Shown here one piece after another: positions 19,618 through 28,726 of a stretch of 64,000 nucleotides of DNA (position 1 is the first letter of the stretch; each line of letters opens with the position of its first letter). The notes beneath the pieces are model-generated. The model worked only from the letters and a program-made list of their open reading frames with translations. It made no database searches and had not been told where the DNA came from. The DNA comes from BOG-1184 sp049514575 (GTDB lineage Bacteria; Fibrobacterota; Chitinivibrionia; Chitinivibrionales; Chitinispirillaceae), in NCBI GenBank assembly GCA_049514575.1, contig JBEKUX010000006.1, forward strand, positions 17,849-81,848, written 5' to 3'. The position numbers and the translations under genes were made by a program.

Positions 19618-20853
19618 ATGACAAATCTCCACCTGTACACTGTCCGTCAGAAGTTCGGCGGGGAAGCCTGCGGCGATATTGAAGGAACAGTCGCACGGGA
19701 GTTTCGCCGGAGCGGATTGCAGCTGCGGCCCGGGAGCAGGATCGCACTGGCAGTGGGAAGCCGTGGCATTGCAAATATTGACCGCATCGTACGTGCGGCT
19801 GCGGCATGCATACGCGAGGCCGGCGGGGTCCCGTTCGTCGTGCCTGCCATGGGAAGCCACGGCGGCGCAACCGCCGAAGGTCAGGCCCGCATCCTTGCCG
19901 GTTACGGCATCAGCGAAGAAACGGTCGGCGTTCCGGTAGTGTCGTCTATGGAGGTGGTAGACCTTGCGTCCGGTGGTCTTGACAACAAGGTGTTTATGGA
20001 CCGGGCCGCGTACGAAGCCTGCGGCATAGTGCTCATTAACCGCATCAAGCCGCATACAGATTTTCACGGCGATTACGAAAGCGGCCTCGTGAAAATGGCC
20101 GTGATCGGGCTCGGCAAGCACGCGGCCGCCTCGGAGCTGCACTCCTTCGGGGCCAACGGTCTGCGCGAGCGTATTCCTGCGACATTCAAGAAAATCATGG
20201 AAACGGGAAAAATTCTGCTCGGCCTTGCCGTGGTGGAGAACGCCCGCGATGAAACAGGCCTCATCGAGGCGGTGCCTGGAAAGCAGATCTTCGAACGGGA
20301 ACCGGCGCTCCTCGATCTGGCGCGCAGAAACATGCCCAGCCTGCCGGTGGAGGACATCGACGTGCTGATCGTTGACAGAATGGGGAAGGAAATAAGCGGC
20401 GTCGGTATGGACCCCAACATCATCGGCCGCATCAGGATCAGAGGCCAAAAGGAGCCTGCTTCGCCGCGCATCGCGATGATCGCCGTGTCCGGTCTCACGC
20501 TCCACTCCTACGGCAACGCGATCGGCATCGGGCTTGCCGATGTGATTACCCGAAGGCTTTTTGATGCTATCGACTTCACTGCGATGTACGTAAACGCGAG
20601 GACGAGCCGTTTTTTGGAGCGGGTAAAGGTGCCGTTTATCGCGGGAAATGATACGGATGCTGTTGCCGTTGCGCTTAATGCGTGCGGAAGTAAAACTCAA
20701 GGCGCCGAACGCGTCGTCCGCATCCGCGACACGTTGCATCTTGCCGAAGTGCAGGTTTCCAAAGCCGTTTTTGATGAGATAAAGAACAATGTTGAGCTTG
20801 TCAAGGGGGCTGAAAATATTTATGATGAAAAAGGAAATCTAATGGAATTTTAA
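19618..20853 (+). CDS. LarA-like (DUF2088) lactate racemase-domain protein
   Basis: A 411-residue protein of the LarA N-domain superfamily, with the signatures VPAMGSHGGATAEGQ, LINRIKPHTDFHG, ESGLVKMAVIGLGKH and SGLTLHSYGNAIGIG. Characterised LarA homologues use a nickel-pincer cofactor to racemise 2-hydroxy acids. The histidines in GSHGG and KPHTDF are plausible catalytic or nickel-site residues. The next gene is a four-carbon acid sugar kinase, so a 2-hydroxy sugar acid is a reasonable substrate. No larB, larC or larE is visible in this window. Confidence 0.8.
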   Translation: MTNLHLYTVRQKFGGEACGDIEGTVAREFRRSGLQLRPGSRIALAVGSRGIANIDRIVRAAAACIREAGGVPFVVPAMGSHGGATAEGQARILAGYGISEETVGVPVVSSMEVVDLASGGLDNKVFMDRAAYEACGIVLINRIKPHTDFHGDYESGLVKMAVIGLGKHAAASELHSFGANGLRERIPATFKKIMETGKILLGLAVVENARDETGLIEAVPGKQIFEREPALLDLARRNMPSLPVEDIDVLIVDRMGKEISGVGMDPNIIGRIRIRGQKEPASPRIAMIAVSGLTLHSYGNAIGIGLADVITRRLFDAIDFTAMYVNARTSRFLERVKVPFIAGNDTDAVAVALNACGSKTQGAERVVRIRDTLHLAEVQVSKAVFDEIKNNVELVKGAENIYDEKGNLMEF

Positions 20854-21172
20854 TTTTTTTTTGGGTGGCTGAGCCGCGTCACCCCCGTGCACCGATTTTG
20901 CCAAGCATGGATCTTCAGTTTGGGGTGACGCCCGAGACTTTATCTCGTTTAATCAGTCAATTGCCAATACCAATGCAGTAAACTGTAATCGGTTATTAAA
21001 AAATATTCTACCCCGAAGCAGAGCTTCAGTGTAACTAAAAATGTAACTCACCCCTTGATCCCCTCTCTTGCAAGAGAGGGGAAACCCGAAGGGAGAGGTG
21101 AGTTATTATCGAAGCAGAACTTCGAGGAATTTGAAACAAAGAGATTAAAAACCCCATAGTTACTTTTAAAAA
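20854..21172. repeat. intergenic repeats between the LarA-like gene and the sugar-acid kinase
   Basis: 319 bp without a gene. 20870-20930 is a copy of repeat family III (GAGCCGCGTCACCCCCGTGC, CCAAGCATGGATCTTCAG). 21050-21105 is a palindromic REP-like unit of the type CTCACCCCTTGATCCCCTCT, closed by its mirror GGGAGAGGTGAG. A similar unit is fused into the end of thiH. Nothing else is recognised. Confidence 0.6.
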
Positions 21173-22435
21173 ATGGCCATTGAAATACTCATTATAGCCG
21201 ACGACCTCACGGGTGCGGCGGACACGGCGGTGCAGTTTTCCAAACAGGGGATCCGGGCCGCACTTTTTCCGGCCCCGGAGATTGATATCGACCGCCTTGA
21301 TCCGGCAATCAAAGTGGTCGCGGTCGATACCGAGTCCCGCCATTGTCCTCAGGACGAAGCATATCACCGGGTGAAAGCAGTAGCAGAAAAAGCTCGCGCG
21401 CGAGGTTGCCGCAGGTTCTATAAAAAAATCGATTCCACGTTCCGCGGCAATGTCGGCGCAGAGCTTGAATCGCTCATGGCGGCATCAGGTGCGCCCCGGC
21501 TCGCGCTGGTACCGGCGTATCCGGCCGCAGGCAGGACCACCGGAGACGGATATCAGTATGTCAATGGCATGCCGCTGAACGAAAGCGTTTTTGCGCGCGA
21601 TCCGCGGGAGCCCGTGAGCGAAAGTTACATCCCTGCAATTCTCGGCAGGCAGACGTCGCTTCCGATACACCGGATCGGAGTGGCATCCGTCCGTGCCGGC
21701 AAAGCAATGACGGATTTGCAGAGCGGCATTTTTCTGTTCGATGCGATAACCGACGATGATCTTTGCGCCATTGCAAAGAATCTCGACAAAAGCGGTGATC
21801 TGGACGTCGTTGCGGGTGCGGCAGGTTTCGCTGAAACTCTGGCCGGTCTTTACAGACAGAAAATACCCGGCGCGCTTTTGCCCCGGCCGGCGCTCCACTA
21901 TGCGGAACGGTTGCTGATAGTAAATGGCAGCCTGAACGACGTTTCGCTCGGTCAGGTTGCCGATGCAAAAAAAGAAGGAGTGCGCTGTTTTCTTTTACCA
22001 AAGGATATGTTACCGGGCGATGGGGGGGGCGGAACCGGAAAACGGCGGATATCGGCGGACGCGGTGGTTCAATGCCTGAACAATGACCGCTGCGCAATGG
22101 TAACGACCGCTGAAAGTTTACAAGACACTATAGCGCCCACCCGGTATGCCGACCTCATCGGCGGCATCGTTTCGTCAATTGTCGCTCAAATACCTGCCGT
22201 GAACGTGGCGGTATTCGGCGGGGATACTGCCGCCGCCGTCTGCAGGAAACTCGGCTGTAATGTAGTATATCCCTGCGATGAAATCATGCCCGGACTTACG
22301 GTCTGTTTGACAAGAGGTAATGTCGGCGCTGATGTGCAAAACGCGCTTATCCTGAAATCCGGCGGTTTCGGGTCCGGAGATGTTATCAATAAAATCAAGA
22401 AATATTTAAAGATTCGAGGTGAATTTACAAAATAA
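21173..22435 (+). CDS. four-carbon acid sugar kinase family protein
   Basis: A 420-residue protein with the family opening ILIIADDLTGAADTAVQF, the substrate region RRFYKKIDSTFRGNVG and the C-terminal nucleotide-binding part ending in TRGNVGADVQNALILKSGGFG. Characterised relatives phosphorylate threonate, erythronate or related acids before a PdxA2-like dehydrogenase and an aldolase, neither of which is visible here. The neighbouring LarA-like protein suggests epimerisation followed by phosphorylation of a sugar acid. The exact substrate is unknown. Confidence 0.88.
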   Translation: MAIEILIIADDLTGAADTAVQFSKQGIRAALFPAPEIDIDRLDPAIKVVAVDTESRHCPQDEAYHRVKAVAEKARARGCRRFYKKIDSTFRGNVGAELESLMAASGAPRLALVPAYPAAGRTTGDGYQYVNGMPLNESVFARDPREPVSESYIPAILGRQTSLPIHRIGVASVRAGKAMTDLQSGIFLFDAITDDDLCAIAKNLDKSGDLDVVAGAAGFAETLAGLYRQKIPGALLPRPALHYAERLLIVNGSLNDVSLGQVADAKKEGVRCFLLPKDMLPGDGGGGTGKRRISADAVVQCLNNDRCAMVTTAESLQDTIAPTRYADLIGGIVSSIVAQIPAVNVAVFGGDTAAAVCRKLGCNVVYPCDEIMPGLTVCLTRGNVGADVQNALILKSGGFGSGDVINKIKKYLKIRGEFTK

Positions 22436-22443
22436 TAATATTT

Positions 22444-22676
22444 CTTTTGCTAAAGGTTTTCGATAGGGTATGGGGTGGGCACCATTGTTGCAAAACCGAA
22501 CTCCAGTTGACCCCTACCCTCAAGTTGCAGTGGAATTGAAATACAAACAACCGAAAAAAACAGAATTATAGACAATCTTTTGAATTTGACGATGCTTGAG
22601 GGTGCGGGTAAAGGGTGCTCAAAGCTGCACAGGCGGTGCCCACCCGCCACCCCGTAAAGTGACTTTAGCAAAAGAA
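22444..22676. repeat. palindromic element family I, copy B (MITE-like)
   Basis: The same element as at 15796-16026 with more divergence. It is bounded by TTTCTTTTGCTAAAG and its exact inverse CTTTAGCAAAAGAAA, and shares the internal segments GGTGGGCACCATTGTTGCA and GTGCTCAAAGCTGCAC. It fills the gap between the sugar-acid kinase and malQ. The well-kept ends and looser middle suit a transposable unit recognised at its termini. Confidence 0.85.
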
Positions 22677-22702
22677 AAGGTATTATTAGTATTTTACAGC
22701 TT

Positions 22703-24205
22703 ATGAAAAGAGCATCGGGAATATTCCTTCATCCGACCTCGCTCCCGTCGCGGTTCGGCGTCGGCGACTTCGGCGAAAACGCTTACCGCTGGATCGACTG
22801 CCTTGCCGGGAACGGACAGCGCTACTGGCAGATCTGTCCGCTCGGACCGACCGGGTATGGCGATTCTCCCTATCAATGTCTGTGTTCGTTTGCCGGGAAC
22901 CGGCTGCTCATATCGCCGTCGCGGCTCCTTGATCTCGGACTGCTGACCCGTGAGGAACTCGGCGCTTTTCCCGCGCTTCCGGACGCAGCGGTCGACTATG
23001 GGAAGGTCATCGCTGAAAAAGACAGTATCTTCGAAAAAGCGTATAACCGCTTCAACGATACGGAAGCGTTCGTTGCGTTCTGCGAACGTGAACGTTACTG
23101 GCTCGATGATTTCGCCCTGTTCCAGGTGATCAAGGAGAAACATGGCGGCAGGTCGTGGGCGGAGTGGGAAGCGCCTTATAAGCTCCGGTTTCCCGCAGCG
23201 CTCGATGAACTGCGGTCGGAAGAGCGGCGGGCGGTCCGCTATCAGAAATTCCTTCAATTCGTGTTTCATACCCAGTGGAACGGACTCAGGGTTTACGCAA
23301 AAAGCAAGGGAGTGAGCATCATCGGCGACATGCCGATTTACGTCGCGTACGACAGTTCGGACACTTGGGGATCTCCGGAGCTTTTTGAACTTGACGAAAA
23401 AGGAAATCCGTTGCGGGTGGCGGGCGTGCCGCCCGATTATTTCAGCGCCACGGGCCAGCTCTGGGGCAATCCGCTGTATCAGTGGGGAAACATGCGGCAG
23501 GACGGCTACGCATGGTGGATCAAACGCATCAGGAAGATGCTGGAGCTTGTCGATTACCTCAGGCTCGATCATTTCCGGGGCTTTGATTCCTACTGGGCGA
23601 TTCCCGCGGGCAGCGCCACCGCGGTCAACGGCACCTGGGAGCCGGGGCCCGGCGAGGAGTTCTTTGCGGCGGTCCGGCACGCGCTCGGCGCGGTGCCGCT
23701 CATTGCCGAGGATTTGGGCGAGATCACCCGCGGCGTGGAACATCTCCGACGGAAAGTCGGAGTTCCAGGGATGAAAGTTCTGCAGTTCGCGTTTGACGGC
23801 GATCCGGGAAACCCTTATTTGCCGTGCAATGTCAATGCCGACAGCGTCATGTATACGGGGACCCACGACAACAACACCTCATGCGGTTGGTACGCAGGCC
23901 TCAGCCGGGAAGAACGCCGTTACGTCGCCCGCTATCTCGGGTGCACCGAAAGGACCTTTATCGACCGGTTCCTGCGCTGCGCCTATATGTCCCCGTCGCT
24001 GCTCTGCATCATCCCTGCCCAGGACCTCCTTGGTCTTGATGCAGGCAACCGCATGAACACACCGGGAACCGAAAGCGGCAACTGGCAATGGCGCATGCTG
24101 CCTGAACATCTGCACCCGGAACATTTCGCGGTCGCCGGGGAGTTCACCGAAGTTTACGGAAGGGATACCGGCGGCGCGTCTTCCGCATACGCGCCTGCCG
24201 TATAA
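22703..24205 (+). CDS. malQ: 4-alpha-glucanotransferase (amylomaltase, GH77)
   Basis: Transfers alpha-1,4-glucan segments in glycogen or maltodextrin metabolism. The 500-residue length is typical. The N-terminal HPTSLPSRFGVGDFG motif is intact, as are the three GH77 acids: nucleophile Asp289 (YLRLDHFRGF), acid/base Glu336 (IAEDLGEIT) and Asp389 (YTGTHDNNT). The ribosome binding site is poor. The next gene starts 4 bp after its stop. Confidence 0.96.
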   Translation: MKRASGIFLHPTSLPSRFGVGDFGENAYRWIDCLAGNGQRYWQICPLGPTGYGDSPYQCLCSFAGNRLLISPSRLLDLGLLTREELGAFPALPDAAVDYGKVIAEKDSIFEKAYNRFNDTEAFVAFCERERYWLDDFALFQVIKEKHGGRSWAEWEAPYKLRFPAALDELRSEERRAVRYQKFLQFVFHTQWNGLRVYAKSKGVSIIGDMPIYVAYDSSDTWGSPELFELDEKGNPLRVAGVPPDYFSATGQLWGNPLYQWGNMRQDGYAWWIKRIRKMLELVDYLRLDHFRGFDSYWAIPAGSATAVNGTWEPGPGEEFFAAVRHALGAVPLIAEDLGEITRGVEHLRRKVGVPGMKVLQFAFDGDPGNPYLPCNVNADSVMYTGTHDNNTSCGWYAGLSREERRYVARYLGCTERTFIDRFLRCAYMSPSLLCIIPAQDLLGLDAGNRMNTPGTESGNWQWRMLPEHLHPEHFAVAGEFTEVYGRDTGGASSAYAPAV

Positions 24206-24209
24206 CAGT

Positions 24210-25319
24210 ATGGAAAAGACCGATATCGTCATTATAGGGGCCGGGGTCGTGGGGCTGGCGATCGCCGAGCGATTGTCTCTTGACAAGCATGATATCGTCG
24301 TGGTCGAGCGTCACGATTCGTTCGGCAGGGAAACGTCGTCCCGCAACAGCGAAGTGATCCATGCCGGTTTTTATTATCCTCCGGCCTCGCTCAAGACATC
24401 GCTCTGCATTGCAGGAAACCGGCTCATGTACGCGTTCTGCGGCGAGTGCGGCATTTCGTACCGGCGTTGCGGAAAGCTTGTGGTTGCCCGGACTCCCGAA
24501 GAAGAAAAGAAAGTTATAAACCTGTTTGAACAGGGTTCTGCCGGCGGAGTCCCGGGACTTTCGCTTATCAATGCGGTGCGCATCGCAGAGCTCGAACCCG
24601 CGGTACAGGGTCGGACCGGAATCCTGAGCGCCACCACCGGTATCTTTGATACGCACACATTCATGAAACGGCTGGAGCAGCGCGCATCGGCCCGCGGCGT
24701 TACCTTTGCCTACAACTGTGAAGTTGTCGCGGTCTCACGCAACAACGGAGGATTCGAAGTATCGGTGAAAGATGTGGATGGTTCGGTCATGTCCCTCTGT
24801 TGCGGCGCAGCGATAAACGCCGCCGGGCTTTCCGCCGAAAAAATTGCCGTACTGGCCGGCATCGATACGGAGAAAGCGGGATACCGTGTCCATTACTGCA
24901 AAGGGGAATATTTCAGCGTTTCGGGCCGGCACCGGGGAAAGCTTTCCCGCCTTGTTTATCCGGCGCCCACGCCGGTCAGTCTCGGGATCCACGGGGTGCT
25001 TGGTCTTGACGGCTCTCTCAGGCTCGGACCGAGCGCGTTCTATGTGGACGAGATCAATTATGACGTTGACGCCTCGCACCGGCATGAGTTTTACCTGGCG
25101 GCGCGGACGCTGTTTCCGTTTATTGAGGAGGATGATCTGTCGCCCGATATGGCGGGCATCCGTCCCAAACTCCAGTTCGGCAATGAACCATTCCGCGATT
25201 TCGTGATCCGTGACGAGAGCGACAAGGGACTGCCCGGCTTCATCAATCTTATTGGCATTGAATCTCCTGGCCTTACATCAGCCTTGGCAATTGCCGGGTA
25301 CGTTGAGAAATTATTATAA
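24210..25319 (+). CDS. FAD-dependent oxidoreductase, L-2-hydroxyglutarate oxidase-like
   Basis: A 369-residue DAO-family flavoprotein with the dinucleotide site IVIIGAGVVGLAIAERLS and the substrate-side signature SSRNSEVIHAGFYYPP seen in L-2-hydroxyglutarate dehydrogenases/oxidases (LhgO/L2HGDH). The C-terminal part (LIGIESPGLTSALAIAGYV) matches the FAD-closing motif of that group. It is coupled to malQ by a 4-bp gap, which need not mean a shared pathway. Metabolite repair of L-2-hydroxyglutarate is the likeliest role. Confidence 0.87.
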   Translation: MEKTDIVIIGAGVVGLAIAERLSLDKHDIVVVERHDSFGRETSSRNSEVIHAGFYYPPASLKTSLCIAGNRLMYAFCGECGISYRRCGKLVVARTPEEEKKVINLFEQGSAGGVPGLSLINAVRIAELEPAVQGRTGILSATTGIFDTHTFMKRLEQRASARGVTFAYNCEVVAVSRNNGGFEVSVKDVDGSVMSLCCGAAINAAGLSAEKIAVLAGIDTEKAGYRVHYCKGEYFSVSGRHRGKLSRLVYPAPTPVSLGIHGVLGLDGSLRLGPSAFYVDEINYDVDASHRHEFYLAARTLFPFIEEDDLSPDMAGIRPKLQFGNEPFRDFVIRDESDKGLPGFINLIGIESPGLTSALAIAGYVEKLL

Positions 25320-25456
25320 GTGTCTATAATTATGGTTTGATGAATAATTTATCCATTATAAATATTGATTTTATTACAAAAATATGAGCGTTGCGGGAGT
25401 GTGCCGAAGACTCGGAGAGGCTGAGGCCAGGGGAGAGACATCTCCTCCCAAAAAAA

Positions 25457-26068
25457 TTATTTCTTCCCGTGTTCCTTGTCCAGCGCCATCTTGTAGTAGC
25501 TGGTATCCACCTCGATCGTTTCGGTGGAGAGATTCAGTCCGTTAAGGGCTATTTCAATCTCGCGTACGGCCGGAAGGTTGGGATGGGATTTCTTGAGCTC
25601 CTCGGCCTGCTCCTTGATCGTCTGGAAACGGTCACGGAAAAACTGGGTAAGTTCGTTGCATTTGAACGAAAGCTCCTTGAGCTCCTCTTTTTCGCGGAAC
25701 TGGAGGATCGCGGTCATTTTTCCCTGGAGCAGGAGCGAGCACCACTGCTCAAGCTTGTAAATTGGAATGGCGTATTTCCGCGAAGCGTAAAATCCGATGC
25801 CGATCGCGAGCATCAGGTTCACGAGCGCGCTGAAAAGCAGGGACGGCAGAATCAGTGAAAGGATGTTCTGGTGAGTAAGGTTCTGCGTCTGCTGGTCGAG
25901 CTGGTACATGATGACGGTTTTGTATTTCATAAAGTAGACCAGCGCCATGGAGGCGAGAGAGACCAGCGTCGTGAGAAATACGGCCGCCACGATATGGATG
26001 ATGAGCCGTATCTGAAGCGACTTTTTCACGAAAAAATGGGCTATCGGCTTTCTTTCGAAGTTTTTCAT
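25457..26068 (-). CDS. two-helix membrane protein with HAMP-like cytoplasmic domain
   Basis: A 203-residue protein. Two hydrophobic helices (about residues 19-45 and 66-92) flank a short external loop. They are followed by a charged, probably coiled-coil region (EELKELSFKCNELTQFFRDR), as in HAMP linkers, but no kinase or methyl-accepting output domain follows. The start at 26068 follows GGGAGGA. It could be a stand-alone sensory or adaptor protein. The family was not recognised. Confidence 0.65.
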   Translation of the reverse strand: MKNFERKPIAHFFVKKSLQIRLIIHIVAAVFLTTLVSLASMALVYFMKYKTVIMYQLDQQTQNLTHQNILSLILPSLLFSALVNLMLAIGIGFYASRKYAIPIYKLEQWCSLLLQGKMTAILQFREKEELKELSFKCNELTQFFRDRFQTIKEQAEELKKSHPNLPAVREIEIALNGLNLSTETIEVDTSYYKMALDKEHGKK

Positions 26069-26229
26069 CGGTAATCCTCCCTGAACAAGCTTCCGTTCAT
26101 AAGGCCTCACTAATTATATATTTATGCTTACCGTTTGAACAGAGGAATCGCCTACCGCATCTTTTTGAAATCAGGCGGTTCGCAAAAGCCGGTAGAATAT
26201 ACTTTTTGCATGAGCAAGGAGCGAAAAAT

Positions 26230-27210
26230 ATGCGGAAGACGATGATTGTCTGCTCTTTGCTGCTTTGTCCAGCATTTGCAACGGTGCTGACCTCGTCTGC
26301 TCAGCAGGTTGTTAAAGAATATAAGTATGTTACGGGCCTGGGGGTCATTAATAACAGCAACGATACGGTTATCGTGATCCGGCGATTCGTGCTTGATTCG
26401 ACGGTCACCTATCTGACCATTGATCCGGAATCGCTTTCCATATCGACCCTCAACTCAGGGACCATGACTTTTTCCGATGAACCATGGCAGACCATTTACG
26501 CCCGTTTTGCCGCAACACCGTATATAAAGGCGCTGAAGATGGCTATTGCCACCGGCGATTCGCTCCAGAACGCCGGAATACGGCATGTCACCGGGTCACA
26601 GCAGGGGATCAACCTTACGGTTGACCTTTGTCCCTCAGTTAAACCGCTTGACCGCAACGTCTTTACCGGCATTATCGAAGAAATCGGCTGTGTCGAAAAA
26701 CCGGTTCCAATTGCAGTCGCAATTACCGGGCAATGGCTGAATTCACACAAACAGGACTTCAACTGGCTGAAAGGCCTTGCCGACTCCAACCAGCTTTCCA
26801 TTACCTGGATCAACCATTCATATAACCATTATTCGAAAGACAGTCTTCCGCTGAAAATGAATTTTCTGCTGGCAAAGGGCACTGATATCAGCGCAGAAGT
26901 GTTTAAAACCGAAACCCTTTTGCTTCAGAAGGGTCTTCGGCCATCGGTTTTTTTCCGGTTTCCGGGCCTTGTTTCGGGAAAATCGGTTTTCATGAAAATC
27001 GTTGATTTCGGACTGATCCCGATCGGCAGCGACGCCTGGCTGTCCAAAGGGCAGAGGCCCGGAAACGGCAGTATCGTGCTCATCCACGCGAACGGCAACG
27101 ATCCTTACGGCGTACGTATCTGGACCGAACTGCTGAAGCGGGAACGGCGGAATATCCTCAATCGGCAATGGAGACTTTTTGACTTGCGGGAAAGCCTCCG
27201 ATGCGAATAA
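26230..27210 (+). CDS. secreted polysaccharide deacetylase-like protein
   Basis: A 326-residue protein with a signal peptide (MRKTMIVCSLLLCPAFA). It carries NodB-like features: LTVDLCPS in the position of the TFDDG motif, the metal-binding H-x3-H in INHSYNHY, and FFRFPGL in motif 3. The start at 26230 follows AAGGAG, preferred over an upstream ATG at 26206. The likely role is deacetylation of an envelope or extracellular polysaccharide; the exact substrate is unknown. Confidence 0.75.
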   Translation: MRKTMIVCSLLLCPAFATVLTSSAQQVVKEYKYVTGLGVINNSNDTVIVIRRFVLDSTVTYLTIDPESLSISTLNSGTMTFSDEPWQTIYARFAATPYIKALKMAIATGDSLQNAGIRHVTGSQQGINLTVDLCPSVKPLDRNVFTGIIEEIGCVEKPVPIAVAITGQWLNSHKQDFNWLKGLADSNQLSITWINHSYNHYSKDSLPLKMNFLLAKGTDISAEVFKTETLLLQKGLRPSVFFRFPGLVSGKSVFMKIVDFGLIPIGSDAWLSKGQRPGNGSIVLIHANGNDPYGVRIWTELLKRERRNILNRQWRLFDLRESLRCE

Positions 27211-27382
27211 AAACAACGTGCCGGTTTTAGCCGGGGAACCCATAAAGGCGTCCTCTCAGCAACACCTTCGGTCAGTGGTGAGCTTTTCCGGTTGTTTGAC
27301 TCATCCACTATCCTGATCTATTTTAAACGGCTGTCAGCGGGAAATTTACTTTTCATAACAGCTTTCATCCCGGAGAAACACT

Positions 27383-28420
27383 ATGGCAAAATCGCTGAAA
27401 TATTCCGATGCCGGCGTCGATGTGGCGGTCTGGAACAAGGTAAAAGGGCGGATCGGCGACATGGTCAGCTCGACCTTTACGAATGACGTCGTGGGCGGCT
27501 TCGGCCAGTTCGGGGGCATGTTTTCCATCGCTTCGCTTAAAACGATGGTCGAACCCGTTCTGGTGTCATCGACCGACAGCGTGGGAACAAAGGTCAAAAT
27601 AGCGTTCGAGACCGGCGTCCATAACACGGTGGGCGAGGACATCGTCAACCACTGCATCAACGATATCCTGGTGCTCGGCGCCCGGCCGCTGTTTTTCCTC
27701 GATTATATCGGCATCAACAAGCTGGTCCCGGCCGTGGCCGAACAGATCCTCGACGGACTCACGCGCGCCTGCCGGGCCGGAGGTTGCGTGCTCATCGGCG
27801 GCGAGACCGCCGAGATGCCTGCCGTCTACAACCCCGGCGAATATGACCTGGTAGGCTGCATCGTGGGAGTTGTTGACAAGAGCAAGATAGTCGACGGCCA
27901 GACGATCATTCCGGGCGATGTGGCGATAGGTCTCAGATCGAGCGGTCTGCACACCAACGGGTACAGCCTTGCCCGCAAAATAGTCAGGGAAGCGGCCCGG
28001 AAAAAGTACGGCGACCTGTTTGAACCTGCCGGCAAAACGTTCGGCCAGGTGCTGCTCACCCCGCACCGCGCCTACGATCCGGTGCGGAGTCTCATGGACA
28101 GGGGTTTGATAAAAGGGTGCGCTCACATTACGGGCGGCGGTTTTCAGGACAATGTGGACCGCATCATGCCGCCGGGGTGCGATGCCGCAATCGACACGAA
28201 GACGTGGACGCCCGACCCGATTTACAAATTCCTGCAGCAGGCGGGCAATGTGGAGACCGACGAGATGTACCACACGTTCAACATGGGGATTGGCATGGTT
28301 TTAGTGGTTGACCCGAAACAGGCGGACGCAGTGCTCAAATCGCCTGAGATTTCGGTTTTTGAGCCGCGGCGTATTGGGAAAATTATTAAGGGTAGTGGGA
28401 AAGTGGTAATGGAATATTAA
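27383..28420 (+). CDS. purM: phosphoribosylformylglycinamidine cyclo-ligase
   Basis: Makes aminoimidazole ribotide in purine synthesis. The 345-residue AIR-synthase protein has the family motifs LKYSDAGVD, STDSVGTKVKIA, GEDIVNHCINDILVLGARPL, GGETAEMP and HITGGGFQDNV. GGAGA lies 7 bp before the ATG. No other pur gene is nearby, so it appears to be a solitary pur locus. Confidence 0.96.
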   Translation: MAKSLKYSDAGVDVAVWNKVKGRIGDMVSSTFTNDVVGGFGQFGGMFSIASLKTMVEPVLVSSTDSVGTKVKIAFETGVHNTVGEDIVNHCINDILVLGARPLFFLDYIGINKLVPAVAEQILDGLTRACRAGGCVLIGGETAEMPAVYNPGEYDLVGCIVGVVDKSKIVDGQTIIPGDVAIGLRSSGLHTNGYSLARKIVREAARKKYGDLFEPAGKTFGQVLLTPHRAYDPVRSLMDRGLIKGCAHITGGGFQDNVDRIMPPGCDAAIDTKTWTPDPIYKFLQQAGNVETDEMYHTFNMGIGMVLVVDPKQADAVLKSPEISVFEPRRIGKIIKGSGKVVMEY

Positions 28421-28426
28421 TAATAA

Positions 28427-28540
28427 TTTTCCATTGGCTAAAGGCTTCTGTGGAGGGTGGCGGGTGGGCGCCGGTCGTGCAGCTTTGAGCATTCGTTACC
28501 CGCACCCACAAGTTTCTGTGGAAGTGAAATCAAAATCCGG
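28427..28540. repeat. palindromic element family I, half copy C
   Basis: One arm of the family I element directly after purM: GGCTAAAGGC, GGTGGGCGCC, GTGCAGCTTTGAGCA and GTGGAAGTGAAATC in order. The second arm is missing. It marks decay or partial deletion of a formerly complete palindrome. Confidence 0.75.
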
Positions 28541-28549
28541 AGCCGGTTT

Positions 28550-28718
28550 AGATCCCGCGCCGGGCCTTCCTGTAAGTGGCTTTTGTGCGGCCTGAGCGAG
28601 GGAGGCGGTAAATCACGCGAAGCGTGGAGGTTTGCACGAAAGTTCTAAATCGGAAAGCCGACCGAGCGAAGGTGCTTCCGCACCAAAAGGCGCTGGAAGG
28701 AAGTGCACGGCGCTGAAT
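28550..28718. repeat. long imperfect inverted repeat (family II), copy 1
   Basis: The left flank GCGCCGGGCCTTCCTG... pairs with the right flank ...GGAAGGAAGTGCACGGCGC across a centre containing TCACGCGAAGCGTGGA. A second copy with the same centre is at 44573-44746. With half copy C it fills the whole 306-bp space between purM and cysS. It is not coding on either strand. Confidence 0.7.
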
Positions 28719-28726
28719 ATAAAAGT

